NCBI RefSeq assembly: GCF_002443255.2
Contig: NW_019211455.1
Coordinates: forward strand, 17,583,126 to 17,647,125
Length of the DNA: 64,000 nucleotides
Direction: 5' to 3'
Origin: Varroa destructor
Taxonomy: Eukaryota; Arthropoda; Arachnida; Mesostigmata; Varroidae
This document shows, one piece after another, positions 1 to 12,544 of this stretch (position 1 is its first letter; each line of letters opens with the position of its first letter). The notes below the pieces were generated by a model that saw only the letters and a list, made by a program, of their open reading frames with translations, was not told the DNA's origin and made no database searches. The translations under genes were made by a program, and so were the position numbers.

Positions 1-133
1 TTATACAAGTTCCACAATCTAAATTCATCCGGTCAAAATTCTAATCAGAGCTTGATATAGCCATAATCATCTGCTTGGACATTATAACAATTACATAACA
101 TACATAATTATGAGATACATTATCATATCCTAC

Positions 134-387
134 CTTCTTCGTTGGCTGATTGTTCCCTCATTCTGCAGTATTTGCCCATTTTCCGTATTGCGTAACATCT
201 TTCTCTGAATGACTGCATCGGTTAAAGGTACAATCAGATGACCATGCCTTTGAAGCTGATGATGGGGACCCAGCGAATGGTGACCTCCCAAGCCACCAAT
301 CCAGGATCGCTCGCGCTGAAGTCCTCCGAATATTTTTTCATGATTCTCCAACTGCAAATGCAGCTGTTGTGAATTGGAGTTCCCCAT
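134..387 (-). CDS. First coding exon of an unidentified, possibly N-myristoylated protein
   Basis: The ATG (387-385) has an in-frame TGA two codons upstream, so it is the true start of this frame. The frame stays open for 84 codons plus two bases and runs into a clean splice donor, GAAG|GTAGG, with the intron starting at 133. The gene therefore continues leftward out of the window in phase 2. The protein starts Met-Gly-Asn-Ser-Asn-Ser, which fits the MGxxxS pattern of N-myristoyltransferase substrates and suggests membrane attachment. The rest is rich in Gln, His, Gly and Leu (a Gly-Gly/His-rich patch near residues 30-50) and turns basic near the donor. No domain is visible and I do not recognise the family. 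That it is an exon is inferred from start, length and donor together. Confidence 0.55.
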
Positions 388-620
388 CGATCAATCTACC
401 GTAGCGCCCGCTTACGAATTGCTCAGCGTCAAGTTGTAGGTAATCCGTCGACGCGCTTCAATCACGTCTGAATTCGTCCGAAATTCTTCTCGCGAAGAAG
501 CCGGAGAAAAAGTGCAAAGAGGCTCGCTTGACAAAAGTTACAGGAGGGCCCTTGCGGGGCTCGTAGGAGCGTCCCGACTATCGGCCGTCACCCCGATTTC
601 ACGGCATCATCTGTAAATAA
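388..620 (-). promoter_or_regulatory. GC-rich leader and promoter region of the 134-387 exon
   Basis: Immediately upstream of the candidate start codon the DNA is clearly richer in G+C and CpG than its surroundings. It contains several CG-rich hexamers such as GTCGACG. It then drops abruptly to AT-rich sequence beyond about 620. This is what a 5' leader and core promoter look like next to a first coding exon. No TATA box or initiator could be fixed, so the transcription start is unknown. Confidence 0.35.
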
Positions 621-1063
621 CTAGTAAATCGTCCAAAAGTCGAATATAAGGCATAAATTAGTAGTGCAAAATTCTAATAGTGCTGGCCATAAAAAATTTA
701 TGAATCCGTTAGTAGCTAGTAACATATTTATTTAATGTTAGAGTTATTAGTTTATTAACTCCATATTGCCTTTGTTTAAACAAATCTCGAGTAAGCTCAC
801 ACCAAATTGAGGAAATCGATTACAGGGCTAATATATATATATACTTTAGAAATCCGGGCTGGTGGCTATCTGTGAATTTTCTTAAGAAGACCCCTTATAC
901 ATTCATCATTTGCAAATCATCAAAAGCCCCTAGCCAAGGCAAATTTAAGGGCTTTTGTGTAGCAATTTTCAATACTAACGCACTTATTTATTACTTACTA
1001 AGTGGAAATTATTACCTGCTTTCTTGTGGTAAAGATGAATACTCTTTTTCTAGGATAGTATAT
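621..1063. other. AT-rich non-coding DNA
   Basis: No supported gene. A short (AT) run lies at 831-843. Open frames here are short and AT-rich, and run into the assembly gap. Confidence 0.6.
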
Positions 1064-1163
1064 NNNNNNNNNNNNNNNNNNNNNNNNNNNNNNNNNNNNN
1101 NNNNNNNNNNNNNNNNNNNNNNNNNNNNNNNNNNNNNNNNNNNNNNNNNNNNNNNNNNNNNNN
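1064..1163. other. Assembly gap of exactly 100 N
   Basis: One hundred consecutive N. This round number is the usual placeholder for a gap of unknown size at a scaffold join, so the distance between the two flanks is not known. Frames that cross the gap are meaningless. Confidence 0.99.
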
Positions 1164-3056
1164 GGTACGCATGGAAGGTGGCATCCATATTTATTTTATT
1201 ATTAACCATTAAATTTCACAAATAGCATTATTCTTTATTAATAGACTTAATTGTTCTACTTTCCGATTACCCTTCGTTTTCCTTCGAGAGTATCCGTCAA
1301 AGCCTCGTCTGATTTGAAAGGCCCGACATACTGCGATATTGAACAGTATGTTATTTTTTTTATTATATTTTTTTTTTCTTTATTACATTTGTTTTGTCAG
1401 CCGTCATGCACTCGAGTGAACATTGAGGTGCAGCGTCTGCAACAATAACTAATCTAAGCCCCACTTAAATGCACTTCAAAAACTCGCAGCTGGGCCAACT
1501 AGAAGCGTGATGCGTCCTACTGCATCCGCCATGCGTTCATTTCTTTCTAAATAGTTTATTTTCCATTTTGGCTGAAGCCGTACAAGTGGCAGCTGCTCTA
1601 TGGCTGGTAGAACAGTTGGGCCACTGACCACTGCCAGTCAAAGTGGGCGGACACTCTGAAACAGGATTTTTGTATAGACCACAGTTATTTTTCATTCTCT
1701 GAATTTCTTATTGAGACTTTCCTTGCAGAGATGCAACTCAGCTGCACTGGAGCTATTCCGCCAGACTAAGGCAAGCGTCGACATGCGACTGTTTTCTAGA
1801 GCGATTTTCATCTTATTCGTCGAAAATCAACCATACTGGACTAAGCAGTCGACGTTCATTCGCGATAATGCATATAATCCATCACTGCCTACCAGGGAGG
1901 AATGAAACTGGGCATGACGAGCCGACTCACTTCAAAAAATCGTCATAAACTAGACACTAAATAAAGAATAGACATCTAAAGAAATCAATCGCGTACAGTT
2001 GCTTCATATACATATACCGATATATATGTCGTTGGGAGTTAAATGCGTGCCAGGTTCCAAATCATTGAAAAAGTCAGAAGATTCAAAATTCGAATTACCG
2101 AAGGAATGGAGGAGCTGATCAAATAGTCACGGAGGACAAAGACGATGCGGTGCAGTCGCAGAAGAAATTAGATGGCAGCACCGCTACGCCTCTACTCGGT
2201 CGGTCGGCCGTGCGATGGTTGGTCGACGATGAGGTTCAATTGATTCGGCGACGGGAATTCGACTGAATGGCAGGCGTGTCACTGGTTGAAGACCATAACG
2301 ATAAAGATAATAGCAGCGCTTGTAAGACAGGAGCAATAATTTTCACGTATATAAACCGAGGTATGTGCCTTTGACTGTGCGAATACAAAACGCAGCGAAA
2401 TGTACGCAGCTTCTTCATACGGGATTGTATGTATGAAGATCAAAGCTAACTTATAATTTTGCTGTCTGGACCTATTCGAAGGGAGGTGAAATTACTGGGT
2501 TGAGTGACAACGATAACCAAGCATAGCTATGAAGATCATCTTTCGAATTCCATCTTTTGCTAAAAGAAAATAGATATCCCGATGGTGGGTGGTTAGGCTG
2601 ATTTTCATTGGAAAGCTTTGCCTATTCTCTTGATATAAAACAGCATATACATTGACCATTGCAGGATTCCGACATGAAACTTGCACTAAAATATAAGTAC
2701 TTTATTGTGGTTTCCGAGCGTGTTGGGAGCGGTTTTACATTTCGATCATCCTTCAATGTTCGCTTGACCAGAAGCGCTGAACAATAATTGAGCATAATTT
2801 CCAAAATAACTTTCTTCTAGAATTTGTTAAGCTATTTCTTTTCTTTGGCATGACAGAACCTGAATATTATATATGTGATGTGATGAACGGTATAAACTGT
2901 AGTGTGGTAAAAATATCTTGGCCTTTACAAAGTGGACTACAAGAAACATCGCTAACAACGAGAAAATATGCATCAAAGTAGTTTTATAAGGCTTTCTTCA
3001 ATTGTCTCATTTTGTGGGGGTAACAAGAAGGTTAACATTAGCGTATCATTACCTAC
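1164..3056. other. Non-coding stretch
   Basis: No recognisable protein on either strand; frames are short and lack paired splice signals. A moderately GC-rich patch at about 2100-2280 has no supported exon. Confidence 0.5.
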
Positions 3057-3236
3057 CGAAGAGAATGTTGTCCAATTTGTCGATTATCGATCACATATGT
3101 AGATGACCAGTTAAGAGCAAAATGTATAAAGAGCATATTGAACATCGTCGATATGGCCAATCGGACGGTCATAACAAAATAGGTTGCACTAATAATATAC
3201 GTTCCAACTAATTGCCAGCTTGCACTCGTATCATTT
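3057..3236 (-). CDS. Weak internal exon candidate, hydrophobic
   Basis: On the minus strand an acceptor (gatttcttatag, pyrimidine-rich) opens a 180-nt stop-free stretch that ends at a moderate donor, TTCG|GTAGGT. The exon would be symmetric: one base, 59 codons, two bases. The translation contains a long hydrophobic run, roughly WQLVGTYIISATYFVMTV onwards, that could be a membrane segment. AT-rich DNA often yields hydrophobic frames by chance, and the family is not recognised. The donor is not strong, so this is only a lead. Confidence 0.17.
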
Positions 3237-5666
3237 CTATAAGAAATCAAGCTCGCTTACATCATGTTTCAGCCTGCATGGATAATTACCCCGTTTCAGC
3301 AAAATCGCCAATCTCCAAAAATCGTTCGCCGGAACGGCAAGAGACTTACTTTCACGGACATATATCAATTAATGCGCAAATATATATCTCTTTAAACAGA
3401 ATCGTTAATTGTCAATCAAAGGCAATCGAGACGGAGTTATTACTAAGCGAAACCCCTTAATATCGCCATATCTGTTAAACAATCATGTAGTTTCACTCAC
3501 AATTTTGCGACTGGCATTTAGGCATAATTACTGCGTAAATTATATGTCACCACTCTTATTGAGTTTGTCAATATCGTACAAGTCACAAGAAGTACTCGTC
3601 TACGCAGCAAACAGATAGCGGTTACGTACCCATATTATAACAAATACTGCGGTGCGTTGGTAGAGACGTGCCAACCACACTCTACAGTTATTATCAAAAA
3701 GTAGCTTACAAAAGCCGTAAACTATGCTTATAGCATAATTGCCCACTGATTAAGTACAGGGTATTTATACAAAACTTTCATACGTTTGTCTGAACTTTAC
3801 AGTTTAGAAAATCGTAAAAAAAAACAGTAACTGACACACACATGCGTCGTCACAGCAGACAATATTTAATGATCCAATAGAATGATCCGTTAAAATCGAT
3901 TTTTCCCATTCCGTTACGATGAGGCTTGCTTTTGACACTGCTTGTGTAATACGATATACAGGATTTGATACGTCGAAAGCCATCCCCCAAGATCTTGATT
4001 CTTCAACTAAATCTGTAACACTTCAGTAGTGCTCAAGCTGCTTGCGTCAAGATCTGAACCTAACGTCTACACAACGCGCTATAGCATTAAAGTGCTTTCG
4101 CTGATGAAATGAACAGCAAGTACTGCGCGAACCGTACGTTGTGCTAGTGCATGTTGTAGATCGGACCCCAAGCGACAGACACCCCGATGAAGACGCGATG
4201 TCTATCAGTGGATTTTCAGTCTGGGGCCATCAAGAGATGCCGCAAAGCGCATATGCCGCGAAGATGTTGGGTGGGTCTGCGTACATATTTATCCAAATAT
4301 ATATATATATATATATATATATGGCAAATGAATAAACAACGTGGTTAGGCGAATTGGTTCGACTAATTTTGGATCCCCTTCGATGGCTTTGGAGTCTTAT
4401 GCGAGCGATCCCGTACGCTCTCCGCTTCCATTACGTCAAGGGAATGTCGCCGTCGCCAAAGCCGAGTTCTAACCGTCTTTACCAGAGCAGAAGAAGACGT
4501 GACGGAGGTAAGCATTTTCAACGTTGTCCAACTTCCGTCCCGATCGTCTGCGTGCTTTGCAATATAGCTTCTGTCAGCCTGGTTTCCTTGCAGTTCATGC
4601 TTCGTTCCCGTTGTTTTCGTTTACTTAAGGGAATCTTCCTGCCAGTCTTTGAAGCTGGCAGAAGTGCCGCTGGGTATAGGCAAATACACCTGCTAGTCTA
4701 GTCTGCTTCACGTTCAGTTACCATTAGCAGCCGAAACATTAGTCGTGGCAATGTTAGTAGTTGGCAGGATCGACTTTATGAGGAATCGCTCCTTTACGCA
4801 ATCGCTCATTTTGGCCTGCCAACGTCACCCTTGTCTCTCGCTCTTTCTCCACGAAAAAGATATCCTATGACGTGTCAATGCAAAGGCCGTCTGAAGTCTG
4901 ACAACGACGACGAGTAGTAGTGAAAGTTGCGGCGTCTCAAGGAAATTGAGAACTAGGGGCTAGGATGGTCCAGCACGATTCTCTTCACGCATAGCACAGG
5001 ATTAGTTGTCTCTTCTTTACCTTCGGCGTCTTTTCCTCAGTCGCCAAGACGACCACTGCTTCTGCTCAATATGAAAGCGCGTTCATGCTCAACGTGTGCA
5101 CTGTGACGTAACAGTTACAACCTGGCAAACTCGTACTTCTCATCAAAATCGACAGCACATATATATGTATGTATATAGCCAGCCAGCAATTGCAGCATTG
5201 CCGTACTGCAACCGCTGGCTGCCTCTTACGGATAGCCAACAACAACAATGCACAAGACAAAGGAGGTGGTGGCGGCTATCTAGAATGTGGGTGGAGGAAG
5301 AATGAGCGATGAAATCAAATGAGGCTTCTTATAATGGGGAAGTAGCAGATCGGAGTTCGGCTACGGATCAGCGAGGAAGACGATCCTCAGACGAGCCCCT
5401 GTCCATTGTGATGTGCCGCTGGTACTATTGACTCCTACCGCTGACCCAGGCGATGCCATGATGTGCCTTTTGTCAAAATCATTACTTTGTTGTTTTTATT
5501 GTGGTTGTTGTTCCATTTCTTTGCTATTTTGGAGATATCATTATGACTGTTGCTGTTGCTATCCTCCTCATCGCCTAGCTGTTCGCTGTTGAAGTATCTG
5601 TAGTGGTCGCTCTCATGTCTGCATTGCGCTTCTATTTTGGCTGATTGCGGTGATTCGTACATAGCC
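3237..5666. other. Non-coding stretch, GC rising toward 5.7 kb
   Basis: No supported gene outside the alternative frame discussed at 5667-6138. It holds the (AT)13 array at 4297-4322. Frames at 4350-4700 and 5100-5300 are open on more than one strand and show no clear coding composition. Confidence 0.45.
4297..4322. repeat. (AT)13 microsatellite
   Basis: Pure AT dinucleotide array read directly from the sequence. Confidence 0.97.
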
Positions 5667-6138
5667 TTATCGCCACAGCTGTTGCAGGCGAAACTCTTCG
5701 TAGCCCTGCAGCGTCTCCTGTTTCGTCTGCATGATTATAATCATCATTATCGACGTCGACTATGACAACAACAACAACAACGTCAATAGTAATAATAACA
5801 ACAACGTCGTCGTTTTGTGACAGGTCTTCGCAAGTCTCACATTAGTTGTGGTATTTTGTTCTGTGTCGTCTCGCTACAAGGGGCACCGAGGAAGGTGAAA
5901 CTGATTGAAAATAAGTGGGGTGCCTGAAGGTTTCTAGAAAGATAAAATTGATAGCGAGAAAGAATTGGGCTGCGCTGATTGTTTTTCCTGTATTCCAACC
6001 CGGTAGCTTTTTGCTAAATCTTAACGAAATGGCTGATTTTCTTACCCTCCTGTATTTTTCGCTGTTACTATCGGAATCGTCATTGCTTCTGGTGCAGGCG
6101 ACGGTACTGACGCCGACGTTGCCAGTACGCAACAACAT
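5667..6138 (-). CDS. Candidate two-exon small protein gene (50 residues)
   Basis: Exon 1 (6138-6046) starts at an ATG with an in-frame TAA six codons upstream and encodes 31 residues, acidic and Ser/Asn-rich toward its end. It stops exactly on a codon boundary at a strong donor, AGG|GTAAGA. After a 319-nt intron (6045-5727) the acceptor ATGCAG is followed in the same phase by 19 codons, TKQETLQGYEEFRLQQLWR, and a TAA at 5669-5667. The joined product would be hydrophilic and possibly helical. The acceptor has a poor pyrimidine tract. A second frame from the same acceptor stays open for 96 codons down to 5435 (with a Cys-x2-Cys pair and an Asn/Ser-rich tail), so the true frame is uncertain. Family unknown. 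Confidence 0.27.
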
Positions 6139-7898
6139 CGAGTCCTTAAGTTATTCTGTTTTCTGAAGACATTGATTATAATTCATTGCATGAGCCCAGA
6201 TTTAAGTACGGAACATGAAGGGGTTGGGATGCACTGGTTATACTTTGACCACGAGAAATTGATGACAAATTACGCTTGATACAATGCTATGGTATTAAAT
6301 GCGACAAAAAAAGTATGACTTGTTAGCTACTGCGATGGCGGCAATAATGTTTGGACTCTTGTGACATGGTATAGCCGAACTGTGTCGTTACCTAAACGTC
6401 TTACACTAAAGGTGCACCTTTTTGCGTATGCATGTATTTCCACAAATGCACTCAAGCAGTATAACGTCAATAGGCATTAAGCCTGCCATCACTTATGGAA
6501 ATATAAACAGTATACTAAATGATCGAATATACGTTTCATCTACTTTTGGGTATCGGTAGTATGAATCAGCTTTGGAATCAATCAACCGTTAATGATTATT
6601 TTCAAATCAGTGGTCCGTTACCCTTTGGCAACTTGAACGATTCCTAGAGCCAGTTTTTAAAACGTTTATAAAATTGGACATTTAATTAAAAAACAATAAG
6701 AGCGCTTAACAAATATGTTCGCCTTTCGATCGTCTGATAAAGCAAGCATTTATGAACACGCAAGACATAAGGCTTATAGTTGAAATAAATGAATAGATTT
6801 TTGTATTTGAATTAATAGTGAGCTGAAGACGTATAAAATTAAAGTTCAGTTGCTAAGCTAATAATGTAGACAGCATAAAAATGGACTCCTCTCATTTACT
6901 AGGTTTCGACTGCGCATTGATCAAAATAGCTAAACTTCTGTTTCTAAAATCGCCATTGTTCCATTTAGTTGTTAAACCATGGACTCATATCTTTTCAAAC
7001 AGCCATAATAATCTCCAAATACTCCATAGGAACAGTTTTTCTAATATATTCAGACTAATATAAAAAAGTACGACTTACTTGTCCAACTTTTTGAGTGTGG
7101 CTTTCGGCAATCCCGGTAGCATTTTTTTGTATTTTTTTTAATATTAATAATATTGCCATAAATATTCCACCAACATAACAATGAGGATGATACTAATATT
7201 GTCATTATTTTTTGCTCCGATAATTTTGGGAAGCGGCATTAAATTTTCGTCATTGCCTCTGGATGGTTTGAGTTCGAACTACAAAAACATTATATGACGC
7301 TCTTTGACTAGATAAATCAATACAATTATTAAACATTGAAGTTTCTGGGTTTAGTTAATAAAAGTCATACAGTGCCAAACGAATAGCTTACTAGCAGTGA
7401 AGTCTCATTTGCACATTAGACGAATATATACATACTCAACTACAATAATTTTTTCCCATACAAATTTTTCTGTCCTTCCTGTCCGTCCCAGTTGTGCACT
7501 TCCGTTTTGTTACGCTCTTTTCATATTACAAGCGCTATAATCAACTCAGCATATAGCCATATGTATACGGCACATCATGTGTACATATTTGTACCCGAAC
7601 ATATGAGGCAATCCAAAATGAGGTCGGGTGTGGCGTTAGTTTACGCTGCATCTTGCGCTAGTTGTGCTAGCTTACGATTGTGAAAGTAGGATGCCGTTGT
7701 TTGCATTCTTTCACCAACACTCTCTTTTTCTATTTACGTTCATTATCTTTTTCCCCTGTAGCCCCCAGTCTACAAGTGTCTTTTGCTGTGGGAAATTTTC
7801 TCACGCTGTGCGGTTGACGCTGACCAGTCTGCCACAGTCTCTATATACTACAGGTCGTTCATGAGATAACAGCCAACCTGGAAGCACTGATAGCCACG
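6139..7898. other. AT-rich non-coding stretch
   Basis: No recognisable gene, repeat family or RNA; frames are short and AT-rich. Confidence 0.55.
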
Positions 7899-8252
7899 TT
7901 ATAATGACCATGTTTCTTGTTGACTTGACCAGCGATAGCTGAATTTTCGGACAAACGAGCATTGCAACTCAACTTCTACGGCAGCAGTGGTGCTGCCACG
8001 AGCGACTTTGCTCACGATCATTGGAAACTGCAGTAGGTGAAGTCGCCCGGCCTCAATGGAATCAACTGGAAAACCAGCGCCTTCAAATGAAGTCACCCAG
8101 CGAACCATCGCTTCCTCAAAAATCATGGATTTACACAAACACGTCGACAAGGGTCGTAACAGCCACAGACGGTCACTGTGGCTGCGGAAAGTCACTACTT
8201 CTCGTCCCTCTATAACTATATCCTGGCTATAAGCGCCGTGCTGTTGAAGATA
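7899..8252 (-). CDS. Candidate terminal exon, 117 codons; strand ambiguous
   Basis: On the minus strand a possible acceptor (gtaacag) opens 117 sense codons ending at a TAA. The translation has a balanced amino-acid mix, unlike the low-complexity frames nearby, for example MIFEEAMVRWVTSFEGAG. The same DNA on the plus strand holds a complete 58-residue frame from an ATG at 8056 to a stop at 8230-8232. That frame starts MESTGKPAPSNEVTQRTIAS, has an upstream in-frame stop, and is also protein-like. Both cannot easily be real. Neither is recognised, the plus-strand ATG context is weak, and the minus-strand acceptor lacks a good pyrimidine tract. Confidence 0.22.
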   Translation of the reverse strand, partial: YLQQHGAYSQDIVIEGREVVTFRSHSDRLWLLRPLSTCLCKSMIFEEAMVRWVTSFEGAGFPVDSIEAGRLHLLQFPMIVSKVARGSTTAAVEVELQCSFVRKFSYRWSSQQETWSL

Positions 8253-9325
8253 CTGTTACGTCCGCGGCGGCTGGTTGTGGCTGTTGTTGCTGCTATCTCT
8301 ATTGCGTTTCGTTCATGGGACGCAAAAATGTACTGGCTAGTTGGCAGACGTATCACACATCTTTAAGAAGCAACATCCCCACATCATTTCGGCATCCTTC
8401 CCATCTTCCTGCAGATCTATTATACAGTATAAATTAGCTTCTATCCTGCAGGCATACAGGTCCGCCATTTGGGTAAAAGAAGCCACCAGGAGCAGTTCTT
8501 TCACAAACGTAAATTTGCGCAGTGTAAGCTAAACTCACTCTAACCTAAACGAATAATAACTCTTCAGCCCAGAACAACGAACCGCTGCCCACCAGCCGTA
8601 CTGATTACGATAACGATTTTGCATTGCCTATTGTCAGTGAAATAGAAGACGACAAAGGCAGAGGAAAAATACGATTGAATCTGTTACAGTCGCCGCACGA
8701 TATTCCTTACTGAGCATGCAGGTATCCAGGGTGACGCAGCGAACGGTCTACAGTATAAATATGCTACGTGGCATCTGTTATAATCCAATACACACTGCTA
8801 GAAGACAGTGAGCACCTACTATTTGGCTGGCCATCTGGGTGTGACTATGTGCGTATATGGGTCGATCCAAACGTCTATTGTGATTGTGCTTGGTTATTTA
8901 ATGAGCAAACGTGGCTAGCTTTCTAAACAGGACCAAAAACTGCATATAACGTAATAGTAAATAGACCGTGAAGGTAGCTTTTGTCGTTTCATACAGTATG
9001 TAATCACAATCGTTGATGAGCGACCTGACAGAAAGTGAAACGTCAATCTCTTGATGTATGAAAAACATCTCAAAGAATAATGGTAGACAGTAAAAGTTGC
9101 TCAAAATTTGGCGAAAATATAACTACACGTTAGATACTACTAGTTTAACTAGACACAAAGGAAACAGATAGACGATACAAGAAGGATTAAGGCTAAAAAC
9201 AGGCTTCCGATAACGATAACGTGGCAAATTAATAAAATGGAAGTTTCATCAATCTGAATGTGATAATTATTTCGGTACACGCATATCTAGAATTTGTTAA
9301 TGTTAGAAATGTTTAAAATATTTAT

Positions 9326-9358
9326 TAACCTAATGTAACCTAACCTAACCTACCTAAA
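9326..9358. repeat. Interstitial telomere-like repeat (TAACC units)
   Basis: Four exact TAACC units, three of them in tandem at 9336-9350, with degenerate units around them. TAACC is the complement phase of TTAGG, the common arthropod telomere repeat. At this length it is an internal relic or a chance array, not a chromosome end. Confidence 0.6.
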
Positions 9359-11909
9359 CTAGCTTGTTTACGAATTGGCCTTAAGCAATGAATTACTCTA
9401 TTAGGATGTAGAGTTGTATTTCTCAAAATATCAAGCACTCACACTTAATTTATAAATGATATCATGTCGGAATACACACTATCTGAGTGATTTAATGGGG
9501 CCAATCGTAAATTTAGTATTGGATTACGTGGTGCTTGCATGAAGTCAATTCCTAGATATATGCAAAGTCAGTAATAACTCGGCGATTGCTGATAACCCAC
9601 GTTAGCAGATATTCTGCGACGTCTGGGGTATTTCTAAATAAATCATTATGAGTACAAACGCCTCAACAGAGTATATCATTCTGTAGATTTCTCATTACTT
9701 GACCTGCTGTACGATTTAGAATATTTTCATTCAGCGCTATCGCCTTTCCCTTCAACAGCACCACTATACCTAAATGAAAACTCAATAACGTTAGTAATAT
9801 TATTTTTTTTCTTGGATAGGTTTTTTTCTAGCATTTTAAATATTTCATCAAATTTCTAATAGTCATAACAACAACTCAGCCCTACATAGGGCAAGCTTTT
9901 CATGGAACAACTCTGTACAGTGCACTAGCCTAGTAGTACTTTTCGTCATCGTATCTCCCCGCCACTCCTACATCCACGCGTAATTTGCTTTCTTGCTTTA
10001 CTACCGCCGTCTTGTCCCGTGGTCTTTTTGTTTGAATATATATATATATTTTGTCTATGTTTTTCTATTCAACAACTTTCCTTGTCTCTGGTAAAATTGC
10101 CTGCCAGCGGTTTCTCTTGTATACTCCTCTCAACTTTTACACTAAATCTGGGCTCTCTCTCGTTCTTTCACATTGCTTCTTTTACCGCGTATCTCACAAC
10201 GGCTTTTACCTTTTTATTTATTTACTTAACTTCCTAATTCAGCTTCAGCTTACTTTAATAAATTAAATATTTAGTTTTCGTCATACGTCCACATCTATCC
10301 ATCTCACACAGATATCTAGTCTGTTCGAATGTTTGCAACGTATTTTTTTCAGTATTTTACAATCTTGATCTGTACGAGGGACAGATACGGCTTGTAGAGG
10401 ACTTGTTGACATAACAAAATTCTTCATCGCGAACTCGCTGGCCTTGTTTCATGCGCTCCCGTGTCCTCATCAGTGTTCTTTCTTCAGGCCTTAGGGCGTT
10501 CTGAGATTGGTCGATATAACAAGATCAGTTCAATACACCTCTTATTACCTTCGCACTATTGTTCTCCGCATTTTCTCGTCGACCACTGTTCACGAAGGTG
10601 TTTCACACCGTTTCAAAAGTTTCCTGCACTTGCTCCTTGTCACTTTTCTTCGATCTCATTTATCCCTCTCGATATTGAACATAATGTACATAAAACACTT
10701 CATTATCAACACAAACGTAGCATCAAGTAAATAATAATTGTTTGTAATAAAGGACAACATAAATAGTCCTTATCGTAATTGCAAATTACTATCGTCAGCC
10801 TTTCACGACATTTCACTTGGTTGGTTAAGCTATCAGGCTCTGAATTTTTTTTTATAAATAGTGTTTGGATTGGCGGTGCAACTAAGTAATAATATAAAAT
10901 AAATAATGACAATAAGAGTAGTAAACACTAATAACCGTAATACGAATAGTACGTTATCAATCGTCAAGCCTTCTGTGAACATTTGTTTCTGCGAAACGGT
11001 TACTTAGCTAGTTAGTATCCACATACATGACGTCTTGCTAGCGCCAGTCGTCATTCTAAAAGCACTTTTCTTTGTTAAATTATCACTAAACCATGTTAGT
11101 AGCATTCAGATGACTCTTTTTGGCGTTCTATTAGCTCGATGAGGCAAGAGATCCCAAGGGATGGAGGTAAGCATGTAACGTTTTGTCAGTGCCCATTATC
11201 AAAGGTTGAGAGATGCGTCTGAACCAGAATGTCGTTTTAGTTAGATATTCCTTTATTCTTAGGAACTCGCTTCTAAGTGCCCTTCAAGCTAATCGTTCAC
11301 CCTTCCGTAATGTAAACCACTGTTTCAGTATATCTCCAGCGAAGACTGGTCTCATCATGCTATATATGCTGGTGCAATACTTGTGAATCAATGTACTCTG
11401 CAAGCATTTTCCCCGTCATCGCCATCGGCGTCCATGAATCACCTAGATGTTACCATATGTATCATTTTTAAAGAGAATTTTGAGCTTGCCTCTTAATATC
11501 GTAGATGAAGTATGTCATTGTATTTTGTTTTCTCTTTTTTTTTGCTACGATTTTTATGCCTATTTCTTTGTTACCGTAACTTTCTTAAATATGCAGAGCA
11601 TGATCGAATCACGCGGATATATTACGCATATCATAAGCCCTACTACTTTTCTTTTTTTTGCTTTGTATGTTGTCTAAGAACGAAAGTGCTTTGTTTTTTT
11701 TGTTGCATTGCAAATGGTATCACCTCTATGTTTTGATCGTGGTGCCACCAAAGGCGGTGCGTCTGTTTTGAACTGAGAATGTATCTTTCATTGCACCGTT
11801 CCTTATGGGGCTCTTTGGAAATTGTATGCTGGGTGCACGCTCGCCCACATGCTCAACCCTGTGCATTCTTCGTCTAGTGAAATTCGTTGGCGTCACTTGT
11901 GTCCATACG

Positions 11910-11948
<39 letters not shown>

Positions 11949-11959
11949 ATATATATATA
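11910..11959. repeat. Interrupted (TA)n microsatellite
   Basis: About 50 bases of TA repeats broken by two TATG variants. The open frames crossing it, with Ile-Tyr repeats, are artefacts of the array. Confidence 0.95.
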
Positions 11960-12544
11960 CCTGTTTTATATTTGCACTGTCTTTCCGAGATACCGTCCTT
12001 CAAACTGTTCTTCCCCACCTTCCCTCGTATAACATCTGCCCCGCGGATCTCTTCTGTCCGACAACGTGCTCGCCAAGAACGCATCATAAATCTACATGAC
12101 TCTGTAAAATTCTAGTGTTCTGTTTTGACCTATTAGTTAAATATTCGCCTAGTGAAAATTGATGTAGACCCTTTGTTTTGCTAAAGCTAGTTGCAGTGAT
12201 GGGTCTTATATCAACTGTTTGTGCATCAACACGTTCTCATATCGTATTCATGCTATCAGCACATGTGCCTAAGTGCCTTTCGGTATTTTGATCTATTCGT
12301 GTCTGTTCTACATTAATTGATAATGTGGACACATCGAACAATGGTGGAAAAGGGAAAACAATATCATTTCCTCTTCACCTCAGGTTCGTTGTCTTCAGCA
12401 CTGAAGACCTTCATCACCTTCTGCAGATTACCGTTTATCTGTTGGGTGGCGACTTCCAGTTGGCAACAAACTCCATCCCGCCCTTATCGCCGAACAGGTG
12501 GCGATTGCAGCTGCTGCGATTGTCAACGACCGTGCATCAGCTGG

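Larger units (their letters stand above)
8253..12544. other. Non-coding stretch downstream of Mob2
   Basis: No supported exon. It holds the telomere-like motif at 9326-9358, an (AT)7 run at 10036-10049 and the interrupted TA array at 11910-11959. The T-rich plus-strand frames at 10.0-10.7 and 11.4-11.7 kb come from pyrimidine-rich composition. The 3' untranslated region of Mob2 should lie just below 12545, but I found no convincing AATAAA on the minus strand within the first few hundred bases. Confidence 0.5.

Noticed and set aside
872..1225. Open frame across the N gap
   Set aside because: About a third of it is N; no information on coding.
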